DNA of 64,000 nucleotides. Source: Monoplex corrugatus. Taxonomy: Eukaryota > Mollusca > Gastropoda > Littorinimorpha > Ranellidae. The stretch covers positions 68,015,737 to 68,079,736 of the forward strand of contig CM060312.1 of the NCBI GenBank assembly GCA_030674185.1, read 5' to 3'. The translations under genes were made by a program, and so were the position numbers. Each line of letters begins with the position of its first letter. The first letter of the stretch is position 1. Under the pieces are notes generated by a model that made no database searches, was not told the origin of the DNA, and worked only from the letters and a program-made list of their open reading frames with translations. Positions 1-62,030 of this stretch are shown here, in pieces.

Positions 1-1210
1 GCCTGACCTGTGGTGTTCCACAAGGATCTGTCCTTGGCCCTGTTCTTTTCACTCTTTACACCTCCCCCCTGTCCACCATCATCAACTCCCACTCTATAAA
101 ACACCACTTCTATGCTGATGACAACCAACTTCTAGACAGTGACACACCAGACAATATACAGCGCCTCTTGACTCGCACCACTGAGTGTTACTCGGACATT
201 AAGAATTGGATGACGTTCAACAAACTTCAGCTTAATGACGACAAGACAGAAGCTATCCTCATTGGCACCCGTCAGAAACTTTCCCAGCTGCCTCCTCTTT
301 CTCTCCCATTATGTAACACATCAGTCCCAATTTCTGATTCAGCTAAAAACCTTGGTGTCTGCATTGACTCTACCCTCTCCATGAACAACTTTGTTTCTCA
401 AACTGCCAGATCTTGCTACTATCACCTCCATCGTATAAGCTTGATCAGGAAGTATCTCTCTGTGGAAACAACTGCAAAACTCGTTCTCTCCTTCATAATG
501 TCTCGCATTGACTATTGCAATTCACTCCTGTCTGGTCTTCCTGCCTCCACCATTCACATCCTACAGCGCATTCAAAACAATGCTGCACGCCTTGTACTCA
601 AAAAGAAAAAAGCTGACCACATATCTCCTCTCCTGGCACAACTTCACTGGCTCCCTGTATCAAAGCGCATACAGTACAAACTAGACACCATGTGCTACAA
701 AAGCCTCAATAACGCAGCCCCCGATTACCTGTCAAGCCTACTTGAGATCTATGTTCCCTCACGTACCCTCCGCTCTGCCTCCGATCCTCTGACTTTTCGC
801 TTTCCACGCACCAAGCTCAATACCTATGGTCCACGAGCCTTCTCTGTTTCTGGTCCACTTTCCTGGAACAAACTTCCTCTCTCTGTCCGTCAGCAACCTA
901 CTTTTGTCTCCTTCAAGTCCGCTCTCAAAACTCACCTTTTCTCCTCTGCATAAAATCCTGACCTCACTCATCCCCCCTCTGTAGCCTGTCTCCACTCGGA
1001 GGGGAATCACATTGTAATATATATTTGTATATAATATGCTCTCTATAATTTTCCATTGCTTTTATTCTTTTTCCCCATTTATAGCCATGTGTGCGTGTGT
1101 GTGTGCGTGTGTGTGCGCGCGTGCGTAAGTGTATGTTCAGCGCTTAGATTTGATTTTTATCGAGATTTTGCGCTATATAAATATTGTAATTATTATTATT
1201 ATTATTATTT
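1..1210 (+). mobile_element. L2/CR1-like LINE, copy A, 3' part
   Basis: The reverse transcriptase frame is open from position 3 to the stop at 951-953. It starts inside motif B ([13 protein letters not shown]), has the motif C YADD box, and ends with the C-terminal domain seen in L2-like elements ([32 protein letters not shown]). The 3' UTR contains a TG/CG-rich stretch at 1087-1128 and ends in GCGCTATATAAATATT plus (ATT)n. The 5' side is cut by the window edge. Copies B, C and D are near-identical, which suggests recent activity. Confidence 0.92.
3..953 (+). CDS. LINE reverse transcriptase, C-terminal part (copy A)
   Basis: The frame is open with no ATG needed, continuing from outside the window. 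Motif [11 protein letters not shown], motif C YADDNQ, a motif D-like KTEAIL and the post-RT L2-type tail are all visible. An APE endonuclease would lie upstream. Not a host gene. Confidence 0.9.
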   Translation: MTCGVPQGSVLGPVLFTLYTSPLSTIINSHSIKHHFYADDNQLLDSDTPDNIQRLLTRTTECYSDIKNWMTFNKLQLNDDKTEAILIGTRQKLSQLPPLSLPLCNTSVPISDSAKNLGVCIDSTLSMNNFVSQTARSCYYHLHRISLIRKYLSVETTAKLVLSFIMSRIDYCNSLLSGLPASTIHILQRIQNNAARLVLKKKKADHISPLLAQLHWLPVSKRIQYKLDTMCYKSLNNAAPDYLSSLLEIYVPSRTLRSASDPLTFRFPRTKLNTYGPRAFSVSGPLSWNKLPLSVRQQPTFVSFKSALKTHLFSSA

Positions 1211-1305
1211 GCTTTATACACACGAGGAATACTAAGAGTTTAAAGGGTCTGATCTTACAGCGTAAATAACAAGTATTTTTTTAAGCATGAACAACTGTTT
1301 ACAGC

Positions 1306-1567
1306 TTTCTTTTGCTGTTTCAGGACCATCTGCCTGGAGTAAACTTTCATTCTCCCTTCGTCTATCACCTACTCTTTCTGCTTTTCAATCCAATTTAAAA
1401 CCCCACCTCTTTTCCCGACAATGAATACTGCAACTGCCTCTTTCCACCAGTTTGTGTAAGTGTTTGAGCGCATGCGTACATCTGGTGCATGAGTGCGCTT
1501 TGATTTGAATTGTCAAGATTTGGCGCCGCATGCATATTGTAATGATATAATAATAATAATAATAACA

Positions 1568-1580
<13 letters not shown>
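1306..1580 (+). mobile_element. Fragment of a second L2-like LINE family (3' end)
   Basis: The + strand reads FAVSGPSAWSKLSFSLRL and then LKPHLFSRQ-stop, matching the C-terminal [17 protein letters not shown]...LKTHLFSS of copy A but clearly diverged. The 3' end has GCGC-rich sequence and an (ATA)n tail at about 1545-1565, followed by ATG and TTG triplet repeats to 1673. Confidence 0.75.
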
Positions 1581-1599
<19 letters not shown>

Positions 1600-1673
1600 C
1601 AATAATGATGATAACATACTGTTAATGATGATGAGGATGAGGATGATGATGATTGTTGTTGTTGTTGTTGTTT
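1550..1673 (+). repeat. Triplet repeats (ATA, ATG, TTG)
   Basis: Runs of ATA, ATG and TTG triplets extend the tail of the LINE fragment. The stretch from here to 2110 has no recognisable exon or element apart from a C14/T run near 1850. Confidence 0.8.
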
Positions 1674-2137
1674 ACTTGAATTCTGGTAAGAATTGATCAT
1701 GTGGCTTACTGATTACATTGAAGTTGATGATTTAAAATGGAGTGGATTAAATTGGATTCACTTTTCCATCAGAATGGAATTTTCATAGTAAAATATGGGC
1801 TGTTTTCACCTTTGATACCAGGTATCTACACCATGACAGAGCTGTATTCCCCCCCCCCCCCCCCTCTTTTTTTTTTCTTTTTGAATGCAAACATTTTCGT
1901 GATGAAAGCGGGCAAATGATACTATTATATTAAAACCTTTTTACATGTAAATAATCAAAAATCCAGTTGTATCATGACAGTAGTGTTTTTCCCCTTCATA
2001 CACCAACATCAACATCAAAGAAACACTTGAAAGAGAAGGGCCAGATGACGCTTGTGGATTTTCTGTATAGTAAATCAGCTGTTTTTAAAAGTCAAGAATC
2101 TTGTATTATATTTACCGTGTGTGTATATATACATATA

Positions 2138-2139
<2 letters not shown>

Positions 2140-2189
<50 letters not shown>

Positions 2190-2215
2190 TGTTTATATAT
2201 AAATATATATGTATG

Positions 2216-2220
<5 letters not shown>
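2140..2220. repeat. (TA)n tract
   Basis: Imperfect TA dinucleotides run into the adjacent TG tract. Confidence 0.85.

Positions 2221-2221
<1 letters not shown>

Positions 2222-2313
<92 letters not shown>
2222..2313 (+). repeat. (TG)46 tract abutting the E1 acceptor
   Basis: About 46 uninterrupted TG units end 7 bp before the E1 splice acceptor AG. UG-rich RNA is a known target of TDP-43 and CELF proteins, so an effect on E1 splicing is possible. Confidence 0.9.
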
Positions 2314-2314
<1 letters not shown>

Positions 2315-2320
2315 TATCAG

Positions 2321-52556
<50,236 letters not shown>

Positions 52557-52920
52557 GTAAGTTTAGCTGCGATAAAAATAATTATTGTGTAGGGCAGATT
52601 GATTCCGAGCAGTTCGCTGAGGAGAGAGAATGATATTGATACTTTATTTTCCAACGAGCTAAAAGCCACATTTTCAATCGTGTCCTTGCTTGTGCGTTGA
52701 GTGCTTTCGTATTTCCATAACGCAGCCACTGACGTGACTTACAGGATATTTAACGTGCGTATTTGTTATTCTGCATACGTATACATACGAAGGGTGTTAG
52801 ACGATGGCATGTCTGACCACATCTTGACCCGGGAAATGGGAAAATCTCCTCCCTTTAACCACCAGGCAGAGGTGTCTAGGTTTGAATCCAGGATCTCCTA
52901 GTTAGAAGTTGACATTTACC
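52557..52920. other. Intron after E24, nothing firm
   Basis: A GGTTTGAATCCAGG at about 52878 resembles a B box, but no convincing A box precedes it. Confidence 0.4.
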
Positions 52921-52924
52921 CACT

Positions 52925-53426
52925 TGACAAGAGAGAGAGACAGAGACAGACAGAGACAGAGAGAGGGACAGACAGACAGACAGAGTGACAGAGACAGACA
53001 GAATGACAGAGAGAGAGACACAGCCAGAGACAGACAGAGTGACAGGGAGAGAGACAGGCAGACAGAGTGACACAGAGAGAGAGACAGACAGTGAGACAGA
53101 TAGACAGAGTGACAGATACAAAGACAGAAAGAGACAGAGAGACAGAGACAGCTAGACAGAGAGACAGAGTGACAGAGACAGGGAGAGAGACAGACAGACA
53201 GAGTGACAGAGACAGAGAGAGACAGAATGACAGAGAGAGACAGACAGACAGAGATAGACAGTGAAACAGAGACAGAGTCACAGACAGCGAGACAGATAGA
53301 CAGTGACAGAGAGACAGACAGAATGACAGAGACAGACGGAGACAGACAGACAGTGAGACAGAGAGACAGACAGAATGACAGAGACAGGGAGAGAGACAGA
53401 GTGACAGACAGAGTGACAGAGTGACA

Positions 53427-53462
<36 letters not shown>

Positions 53463-53486
53463 AGAGAGAGAGAGAGAGAGAGAGAA
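52925..53486. repeat. GACA/GA purine-rich tract, about 560 bp
   Basis: Imperfect GACAGA, GAGA and GTGACAGA units. Mirror-strand analogue of the CT tract at 2479, with similar size. Confidence 0.9.
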
Positions 53487-53929
53487 CAAAATAGGGGATA
53501 CGTAAAGGCAATGGTAGACAGTTGAGATTTTCTTTAACACAATAACAAAACATTGCAGGAAACGAGCTCAAAAGTGCTTTGCACATTGCAGAATGTTTAT
53601 AATAAAGAACAAAATATAAAAACCCCTATGCACGTAATATCTAGCAAAAAAACAAACAAACAAACAAACAAAAAGCAAAAACGACAACAACAACAAAACC
53701 CAACCTCCCTAAGATATCAAAAACGTAACAGAATGTACTTAATCTAGAACAAGATATCAAAAACGTAACACAGAATGTACTTAATCAAGAACAAGATGTC
53801 AAAAACATAACACAGAATAGACTCAGTCAAGAACAAGATAACAAAAACATAATTCGACTATAAAAGCAAACCATAACAACACACACATGACACAGAAAGC
53901 AGAAAAAAAAACCACATTCAGTTTCAGTT

Positions 53930-54075
53930 TCAGTTTTTAATGTCGTCTCCATGCTGGGAACAAAATCCATATGTACTGACTCCACAGACGTCAAGTGATG
54001 GATGAGATCTGAAATAATCATGGCATGAGCCCTGTATCTGTGCTTAAGCCCCACATGCTTGCAAGGTCATGAGAG
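53930..54075 (+). mobile_element. CAGTTTCAGTTT repeat (SINE-like), copy 2
   Basis: CAGTTTCAGTTTCAGTTTTT, GTCGTCTCCATGCTGGGAAC, AATCCATATGTACTGAC, CATGGCATGAGCC and CTTAAGCC align with 62385-62535. No ORF. Confidence 0.65.
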
Positions 54076-54142
54076 AAAGCAAGCAATAATATAAATACAA
54101 ACGAAAATAAAACAATAATTCTATTACATTAAAATTGGCATG

Positions 54143-54168
54143 CACTCTCTCTCTCTCTCCCTCCCTCC

Positions 54169-54204
<36 letters not shown>

Positions 54205-54265
54205 ACACCACACAACACAACACACACAACACAACACAACACAACACAACACAACACAACACAAC
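54143..54265. repeat. (CT)n and (ACAAC)n
   Basis: A CT run followed by ACAAC pentamers. Confidence 0.88.
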
Positions 54266-55030
54266 CACCTTATATAGTCGTAAAGACATACAGATAAGAC
54301 TGTTTCTCATACAAGCAATGGCTATATGCTGTGGAGAGTAGGACGGAGAGAAAACAATGAAAATGAAACTAATCAGGTTCCTAAAAGATAAGGTTTCAGA
54401 GCTGCTATTTTTTCTTTCATTTTGTTTTCAAAAGGACAAAGATTGTGGACAACAAAACATTGTGAGGAGCCACTTCCTGAAAACAAATGTAGGCTTGTCA
54501 GACAGCATTTGTCGACCATCCACCTTTACAAAAGCACACAGTACTATATATGACTATTTTTTCCCCAGTCTCATCGTCTGCACTGTGTCAATGACAGTGC
54601 CTCAATGCTGCTATTTATGGCCTTTTACTTGTTTACTTGTCCCATCATCTGTCAGTGACGGAAGTGCTGCATCAATGAATGATGTGCCAGCTGACTGTTT
54701 CTAGTGGCTGTGAGCAATGCCTTCAGCAGTGTTGTCATCCTCTCTCTTCCTCTGTGTGCCGCGTCTTCTTCTATGTGCACAGTGGTGCCCTCAACAGTAG
54801 CCTTGAAGAGTCTATTCGAACCTGAAAGTATCATCTGAATTTCCGTCTTTGCACTGTTCTCTGATTATTAAACAGAAAATGCAGGTATTGATGAATAAGG
54901 CGAGATACTCTTGTCACTGTCTTATTACATAGTTCATGTGAACAATGTTTATTAGGAAAAGACTACGCTGGCAGAACTAGATGATTCCCCTCCAGCAATA
55001 TTATTAAGAAAACGCAACAGTGCTTTACTA
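54266..55030. other. Non-coding stretch, nothing recognised
   Basis: Short open frames only; no domain, RNA or element identified. Confidence 0.4.
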
Positions 55031-55154
55031 CAATATACAATACAATATTTTATTTGTATAGCGCAAAATCTTGATAAAATCAAATCTAAGCGCTAAAACA
55101 GACACACACGCACGCACGCACACGCACACACACACACGCACACACACACACGCA

Positions 55155-55239
<85 letters not shown>

Positions 55240-55713
55240 TACGCACACGGCTAAAATGGGGAGAAAGAATAAAAGCAATGGAAAATTATAGAGAGCATAT
55301 TATATACAATTATATATTACAATGTGATTCCCTCCGAGTGGAGACAGGCTGCAGAGGGGATTGAGTGAGGTCAGGATTTTATGCAGAGGAGAAAAGGTGA
55401 GTTTTGAGAGCGGACTTGAAGGAGACAAAAGTAGGTTGCTGACGGACAGAGAGGAAGTTTGTTCCAGGAAAGTGGACCAGAAACAGAGAAGGCTCGTGGA
55501 CCATAGGTATTGAGCTTAGTGCGTGGAAAGCGAAAAGTCAGAGGATCGGAGGCAGAGCGGAGGGTACGTGAGAGAACATAGATCTCAAGTAGGCTTGACA
55601 GGTAATCGGGGGCTGCGTTATTGAGGCTTTTGTAGCACATGGTGTCTAGTTTGTACTGTATGCGCTTTGATACAGGGAGCCAGTGAAGTTGTGCCAGGAG
55701 AGGAGATATGTGG

Positions 55714-57486
55714 TCAGCTTTTTTCTTTTTGAGTACAAGGCGTGCAGCATTGTTTTGAATGCGCTGCAGGATGTGAATGGTGGAGGCAGGAAGACCAGAC
55801 AAGAGGTGAATTGCAATAGTCAATGCGAGACATTATGAAGGAGAGAACGAGTTTTGCAGTTGTTTCGACAGAGAGATACTTCCTGATCAGGCTTATACGA
55901 TGGAGGTGATAGTAGCAAGATCTGGCAGTTTGAGAAACAAAGTTGTTCATGGAGAGGGTAGAGTCAATGCATACACCAAGGTTTTTAGCTGAATCAGAAA
56001 TTGGGACTGATGTGTTACATAATGGGAGAGAAAGAGGAGGCAGCTGAGAAAGTTTCTGACGGGTGCCAATGAGGATAGCTTCTGTCTTGTCGTCATTAAG
56101 CTGAAGTTTGTTGAACGTCATCCAGTTCTTAATGTCCGAGTAACACTCAGTGGTGCGAATCAAGAGGCGCTGTATATTGTCTGGTGTGTCACTGTCTTGA
56201 AGTTGGGTGTCATCAGCATAGAAGTGATGTTTTATAGAGTGGGAGTTGATGATGGTGGACAGGGGGGAGGTGTAAAGAGTGAAAAGAACAGGGCCAAGGA
56301 CAGATCCTTGTGGAACACCACAGGTCAGGTATGCAGGTTGAGAGTAAGTGCCATTAATGAGAACAGTTTGTTTTCTGTTTGATAGATATGAAGTGAACCA
56401 GGAGAGAGCAATGTCAGAGATGCCAAAAGTATGATGAAGTCTAGAAAGGAGAATACCATGATCAATGGTATGAAAGGCTGCAGACAGATCGAGGAGTGTG
56501 AGGAGAGAGACTTTGCCAGTATCAGTTGCAAGGAGGAGATTGTTGAGAATGTGTAGCAGGGCAGTTTCAGTGCTATGGCACTGGCGGTAGGCTGACTGGA
56601 AAGGATTGAGGAGATTGTTGGCAGACAGGTGAGAGTTCAGCTGGTTGAGGACAACTTTTTCGATGAGTTTTGACAAGAAAGAGAGATTAGAGATAGGCCG
56701 GTAATTTTTCAGTTCATTTGGGTCTAAATTGTATTTCTTGAGGAGAGGGTGAACAATAGCAGACTTGAAAGAATATGGGACAGTTCCAGTTTGAAGAGAA
56801 GTATTGATGATGTCAGTGATGAATGGGAGGAGAGTAGGGAGACAGTCAGAGTAGAGAGAACCTGGAAGAGGATCCAGTTCGCAGGTTTTGAACGACATGG
56901 ATCTGATTGTGTTGAGAATTTCTTCTTGTGAGACTGGGGTAAAAGTAGTAAGAGGTGTGCCAGAGAAGGAAGGGTCAGGTGGGCATGGTTGACAGGGTGT
57001 CCTGTCAAGCCTGTCACGAAGAGTTTGTATTTTGGTGGTGAAATACTTGGAGAATACAGATGGGAGTTCTTCATTTGTGTGTTTTGTTGGGAGAGGTAAA
57101 TCTTTTCGTGTGCCAAGGAGATGATTCATGGTTGTAAAGAGTTCTCTTGAAGAAGAGGCATTCAGGATTTTGGTTTGGAAATAGCTTGTTTTTGCTGATG
57201 CAATGAGGGTGGATACTTTTGTTTTAGAGGCTTGGAAAAGTTGCCTATGTACAGTGAGTTTGGATTTGCGCCAGCGGCGCTCTGCTCTGCGGTGGGCACG
57301 TTTTGCACAGGCAATATCATGAGTGAGCCGGGGGGGGGGGGGGGGGGCGGTCAGGTAAAAGACGGGTTGTGGCTGGAGCATGAGTGTCCAGAAGATGGTG
57401 GAGAGTAGTATAGAATTCATCAGCAAAGTTATGCGACTTTTCAGAAAGGAGGCGGGAGGCATCAGATGAAAATGTGGAGAGGTCAA
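55714..57486 (-). CDS. LINE reverse transcriptase (copy C), frame-shifted at both ends
   Basis: 590 codons. KNYRPISNLSFLSKLIEKV, motif A LLDLSAAFHTIDH (His where the usual second Asp context has DTIDH), motif [15 protein letters not shown], motif C FYADDTQL, then the C-terminal tail up to a frameshift at about 55806. The 5' part joins the endonuclease only by crossing the C/G homopolymer at 57332. Probably inactive. Confidence 0.88.
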   Translation of the reverse strand: MTSPHFHLMPPASFLKSRITLLMNSILLSTIFWTLMLQPQPVFYLTAPPPPPRLTHDIACAKRAHRRAERRWRKSKLTVHRQLFQASKTKVSTLIASAKTSYFQTKILNASSSRELFTTMNHLLGTRKDLPLPTKHTNEELPSVFSKYFTTKIQTLRDRLDRTPCQPCPPDPSFSGTPLTTFTPVSQEEILNTIRSMSFKTCELDPLPGSLYSDCLPTLLPFITDIINTSLQTGTVPYSFKSAIVHPLLKKYNLDPNELKNYRPISNLSFLSKLIEKVVLNQLNSHLSANNLLNPFQSAYRQCHSTETALLHILNNLLLATDTGKVSLLTLLDLSAAFHTIDHGILLSRLHHTFGISDIALSWFTSYLSNRKQTVLINGTYSQPAYLTCGVPQGSVLGPVLFTLYTSPLSTIINSHSIKHHFYADDTQLQDSDTPDNIQRLLIRTTECYSDIKNWMTFNKLQLNDDKTEAILIGTRQKLSQLPPLSLPLCNTSVPISDSAKNLGVCIDSTLSMNNFVSQTARSCYYHLHRISLIRKYLSVETTAKLVLSFIMSRIDYCNSPLVWSSCLHHSHPAAHSKQCCTPCTQKEKS

Positions 57487-57655
57487 TAGATTTGAGATTG
57501 CGTCGAGTCACTGTGCGCGTGGTACGGGAAGGAGGAGAAATGTCAAGAGAACAGAGAATTGCAGAGTGGTCAGATGGAAGGGCTGAAGTTAGACGGGTAG
57601 AAAGAACTAGGCAGTTGTCAGTAGCTGAATTGTGGTGATCACGAGAAATGATCCA

Positions 57656-57692
<37 letters not shown>

Positions 57693-57759
57693 GAGACAAC
57701 TGCTTCTTACGAGTATTGTTTTGTACAAACACATTTTTCTCAAAAGAAGGAAAAAAGAT
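57656..57759. repeat. (AC)n plus 75-bp segment, copy 1 (inside LINE copy C)
   Basis: About 30 bp of CA is followed by GGGAGACAACTGCTTCTTAC, GAGTATTGTTTTGTACAAAC and ACATTTTTCTCAAAAG to GATGA. The same CA-plus-75-bp block recurs at 58036-58183. It splits the endonuclease frame between a GH and IISRDHH. Confidence 0.85.
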
Positions 57760-58027
57760 GACCTTTTTGATGGGTTGGTTCAGAAATATGTTGTGTCATA
57801 TTGTGATTGGACAGAGAGTTGATGATATGTCTTGTGTCATAACGGTGAGTGTTGTCGTAGTGGACATTGATGTCACCTAGAATGATGAGATTTCCAGGTA
57901 TTAAATATTAAATATTAAAGAAACACATGTTAAAGGACTTTTTCCCCAAATGAGTTGAGCACATACATAATGCAGATTAACAAAAATGTTTACACATACG
58001 CTAATACATACGAGGCTGTGAGGCGCG

Positions 58028-58035
<8 letters not shown>

Positions 58036-58112
<77 letters not shown>

Positions 58113-58183
58113 GGGAGACAACTGCTTCTTACGAGTATTGTTTTGTACAAACACATTTTTCTCAAAAGAAGGAAAAAAGATGA
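58036..58183. repeat. (AC)n plus 75-bp segment, copy 2
   Basis: (AC)37 then the same GGGAGACAACTGCTTCTTAC block, essentially identical to 57687-57759. The region between the copies ends the truncated LINE at about 57900. Confidence 0.85.
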
Positions 58184-58427
58184 ATTGCTTGACTGACTTA
58201 TGGTAAGACTGTAATTTTTTGACAAATATTTTGAGTGTTATACTGAATTAAATCAAACTGAATGATACAAATAAAGTTATAACTGACCAATCCAATGTAT
58301 AAGACAGAAACATGGTACATTAAACCAACAGCACACTAGGCGTAAAACCATTTTTTTTCAGCGACTCCAGTAGAGCAGCACATCGTAATCAAAAGACACA
58401 TTAGTACTGACATACTACTACTACTAA

Positions 58428-59575
58428 TAATTACAATATTTATATAGCGCAAAATCTTGATAAAATCAAATCTAAGCGCTGAAACAGACACACACACACG
58501 TACGCACGCACACACACACACGCACGCACGCACACACACGCACGCACGCACGCACACACACACACACACACACACTCACACACACACACACACACACACG
58601 GCTATAAATGGGGAGAAAGAATAAAAGCAATGGAAAATTATAGAGAGCATATTATATACAATTATATATTACAATGTGATTCCCTCCGAGTGGAGACAGG
58701 CTGCAGAGGGGATTGAGTGAGGTCAGGATTTTATGCAGAGGAGAAAAGGTGAGTTTTGAGAGCGGACTTGAAGGAGACAAAAGTAGGTTGCTGACGGACT
58801 GAGAGAGGAAGTTTGTTCCAGGAGAGCGGACCAGAAACAGAGAAGGCTCGTGGACCATAGGTATTGAGCGTAGTGCGTGGAAAGCGAAAAGTCAGAGGAT
58901 CGGAGGCAGAGCGGAGGGTACGTGAGGGAACATAGATCTCAAGTAGGCTTGACAGGTAATCGGGGGCTGCGTTATTGAGGCTTTTGTAGCACATGGTGTC
59001 TAGTTTGTACTGTATGCGCTTTGATACAGGGAGCCAGTGAAGTTGTGCCAGGAGAGGAGATATGTGGTCAGCTTTTTTCTTTTTTAGTACAAGGCGTGCA
59101 GCATTGTTTTGAATGCGCTGTAGGATGTGAATGGTGGAGGCAGGAAGACCAGACAAGAGTGAATTGCAATAGTCAATGCGAGACATTATGAAGGAGAGAA
59201 CGAGTTTTGCAGTTGTTTCCACAGAGAGATACTTCCTGATCAGGCTTATACGATGGAGGTGATAGTAGCAAGATCTGGCAGTTTGAGAAACAAAGTTGTT
59301 CATGGAGAGGGTAGAGTCAATGCAGACACCAAGGTTTTTAGCTGAATCAGAAATTGGGACTGATGTGTTACATAATGGGAGAGAAAGAGGAGGCAGCTGA
59401 GAAAGCTTCTGACGGGTGCCAATGAGGATAGCTTCTGTCTTGTCATCATTTAGCTGAAGTTTGTTGTATGTCATCCAATTTTTAATGTCCGAGTAACACT
59501 CAGTGGTGCAAGTCAGGAGGCGCTGTATATTGTCAGGTGAGTCACTGTCTTGAAGTTGGGTGTCATCAGCATAGA
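58428..59575 (-). mobile_element. L2/CR1-like LINE, copy D, 5'-truncated
   Basis: Its minus strand starts within motif C (FYADDTQLQDSD at 59575-59535) and keeps an open frame to 58731 ending FSSA. The 3' UTR has CA/CGCA repeats (58488-58600) and ends GCGCTATATAAATATTGTAA with an (ATT/AGT)n tail at 58420-58435. Nearly identical to copy A. Confidence 0.93.
58731..59575 (-). CDS. LINE reverse transcriptase, C-terminal part (copy D)
   Basis: An open frame (an internal ATG lies at 59474) with [61 protein letters not shown] and PLSWNKLPL. It is the least damaged C-terminal copy besides A. Confidence 0.88.
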
Positions 59576-59985
59576 ATATGTACTAGGCAGACAAATACTA
59601 ATTGATGAAATCATAAAACCACCACGAGAGAAGTGAAAACAACAATAATGAAACAACAACAACAAAGACAAAATAAAAAAAAACCCAGCAACAACAACAG
59701 AATTAAAAAACGCCCTGAAGCAGACACACGCTGACACGCGCACACTCATGAACACAATCTTTCAATGGAGGCAATTTTTTCTTCGGCTTAAGTAACCATT
59801 TTGCACAAGCTTGTGATGTCTGCCAGACAATTATCTGCGCACTGTGTGAAGCGCATACGGAATTGTCCGAATGCAACGAATCCTTCTTGAACAGATTCAA
59901 AACAAACTCAAACACTTTTTTTGAATGTCATGTGCTTGCCTCTTCCTAAACAACAACAATAAAGAAAAAAAAACACCACCTCTAA

Positions 59986-60017
<32 letters not shown>

Positions 60018-60210
60018 ACAACAGCAGCAGCAACAACAACAACAGTTATAGGCGCCAGAATAATCAAGTGTGATTGTGGGCCCTCAACACTGAAGGAGAA
60101 GAAGACAACAGAATCAAATAAATGAATACAGAAAGAAGAAAAAAAGACACTCCAACGCATACACGAATCTGTCTGCTGGCTGGCTGGCTGTCTGTTTGTC
60201 TGTCTCTGTC
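59576..60210. other. Non-coding stretch with (CAG/CAA)n
   Basis: CAG and CAA triplets at 59988-60043. Nothing else assigned. Confidence 0.5.
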
Positions 60211-60211
60211 T

Positions 60212-60276
<65 letters not shown>

Positions 60277-60285
60277 ACACACCAC

Positions 60286-60337
<52 letters not shown>

Positions 60338-60356
60338 ATCTGTCTGTCTGTCTCTG

Positions 60357-60416
<60 letters not shown>

Positions 60417-60462
60417 ACACACACACGCACACACACACACTCTCTCTCTCTTTTCTACACCC
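60212..60462. repeat. (CA)n tract, duplicated with GAATCTGTCTGTCTGTC
   Basis: A TCTGTCTGTCTC-plus-CA block occurs at 60167-60275 and again at 60336-60440, suggesting a tandem duplication of the microsatellite and its flank. Confidence 0.85.
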
Positions 60463-60837
60463 ACACACACACTTCTTCACCCACACACCCATTCACGCAG
60501 GTGTTTCAGGGCGGGAATAAGCGAGAGCACTCTCGTTTCGTAAAAAATTAACCAATCTCTTACAGTGGCCTCCCCTGTATTTCCTGCTGTCGTCTGTTGA
60601 CTAAAATAGCGTCGTCAAATCAGTGAATCTTTTGCAAGTGGAAGATCTCCAGACAGAAACAACGTCCTGTCAAATGCTTCACTGAAATTTGTCGTCGTGA
60701 CAACAGAATTAAATTACAATTCAACCACTAGTCGACTAATCGGACTCCGACTGCGCGGACTGGTAAGCCTACTTGTTTTGGTCAATTGGTGTCTCCGTGT
60801 CTGTAGTGTAGACCCTACTTTCTGTTTGAACGTCGAC

Positions 60838-61130
60838 TGCGGGCTGGTTGGTTCTTTTGATAGAGCCATGGACTCAAGATCTGACATCTCGAGTTCAACC
60901 CCAGCCTGCAATATTAAAAACTGGCCTGTTGGCTGCCCGTCTTAATGTTTCCATCATTCTGGTGGTGCCAGCTTAGTGTTTCAAAAGGCCCTTCCCCCCT
61001 CCTCCTCAATTTCAAGACTTTCAACTCACTTTGCCAGCACGTAGGGTTTTGCACAGGCTTAGGGAGTCTGCCAGATAATTCTTGGTAGATCTGGGTGGGG
61101 CACATGTGGAATTATCCAAGTATGATGAAT
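60838..61130 (+). mobile_element. tRNA-derived SINE, second family, copy 3
   Basis: CATGGACTCAAGATCTGACA, CTCGAGTTCAACCCCAGC, GGGTTTTGCACAGGCTTAGG and GAGTCTGCCAGATAATTCTT match copies at 15454 and 22194. This is the best-preserved body. Confidence 0.7.
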
Positions 61131-61346
61131 TCTTGAACAAACAACTACAACCTCATGTCACACTGCTCGTTTATTCTGAAGTAGGGGGACAGGGTATATA
61201 GAACAATTCATCATGGATGCAAAATTGAATATGTCTGGTCACTGTGGTGTGTGGGTGCGTGTGTGGGTGTATGTGTGAAAATCCTGGTTTTGTTGAATAT
61301 TCCTCCACCAATGTTTAAGCACGCGGCAAGTGCATGAGCATGTGAG

Positions 61347-61348
61347 TG

Positions 61349-61413
<65 letters not shown>
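61347..61413 (+). repeat. (TG)n tract
   Basis: About 65 bp of TG. Confidence 0.9.
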
Positions 61414-61414
<1 letters not shown>

Positions 61415-61813
61415 CTTATACTCTTTGTATTGTCATAAAAATCAACAAAGGACTTTACAGAGATCATAAAGATACATCGGAAAGAATTAAATAAATAAAA
61501 ATATAAAAAAGGAAAAAAAAAAGGAAAGCAGACCCCCATTCATTTACTGACTGTGGTCATATTCATAGGCCGTGTTGATGCTTTTTAAAACATTCATATT
61601 TTTGTGCCAAATTCAGCCTGATCGTAATCTGATAGTATTACTATTAGGTAGAGAGAACTAGGTTTGTGAAGGCTAGTTTAGTAGTTATGTTATTAATGTC
61701 AGCTAATGAATGATTTAATGGCTGCAAAGAGTAATGAGACATCATCTCATGGTGTTATAGAGAGCAATCATCTAGAAAGTGTAGTTTATCCTCTGTACCT
61801 CTGCAGGCTCAGT

Positions 61814-61816
<3 letters not shown>

Positions 61817-61894
<78 letters not shown>

Positions 61895-61996
61895 ATTGTG
61901 ATATCATTGAATGCGTTCCTCAGTCAATGTGTTTAGTATTTGTGTATATATATATGTATGTGTTTCCACTGTTTGTGTGCTTGTGTGTGTGTGTGT

Positions 61997-62028
<32 letters not shown>

Positions 62029-62030
62029 AG
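61817..62030 (+). repeat. Two (TG)n tracts
   Basis: TG at 61817-61891 and 61982-62030. The first follows CCTCTGCAGGCTCAGTAGAG, an acceptor-like AG with no coding match after it. Confidence 0.88.

Larger units (their letters stand above)
55037..57900 (-). mobile_element. L2/CR1-like LINE, copy C, longest copy
   Basis: The minus strand runs from part of the APE endonuclease (LGDINVH near 57878-57858, SDHSAILCSLD near 57560) through the whole reverse transcriptase to the 3' UTR with about 140 bp of CA (55100-55236) and the GCGCAAAATC end. Damage: a 17-base G run at 57332 shifts frame, one extra base near 55806, a two-base loss near 55450, and a microsatellite-bearing insertion at 57656-57757 in the endonuclease. 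Confidence 0.92.

Noticed and set aside
1737..1919. Small open frame upstream of E1 as an earlier HDAC6 exon
   Set aside because: It does not match the expected N-terminal HDAC6 sequence and crosses a C14 run.
52860..52915. tRNA or SINE promoter at GGTTTGAATCCAGG
   Set aside because: The B box is plausible but there is no A box at the right spacing and no cloverleaf.
61780..61830. HDAC6 exon after CTCTGCAG
   Set aside because: The acceptor-like site is followed at once by a TG tract with no coding similarity.
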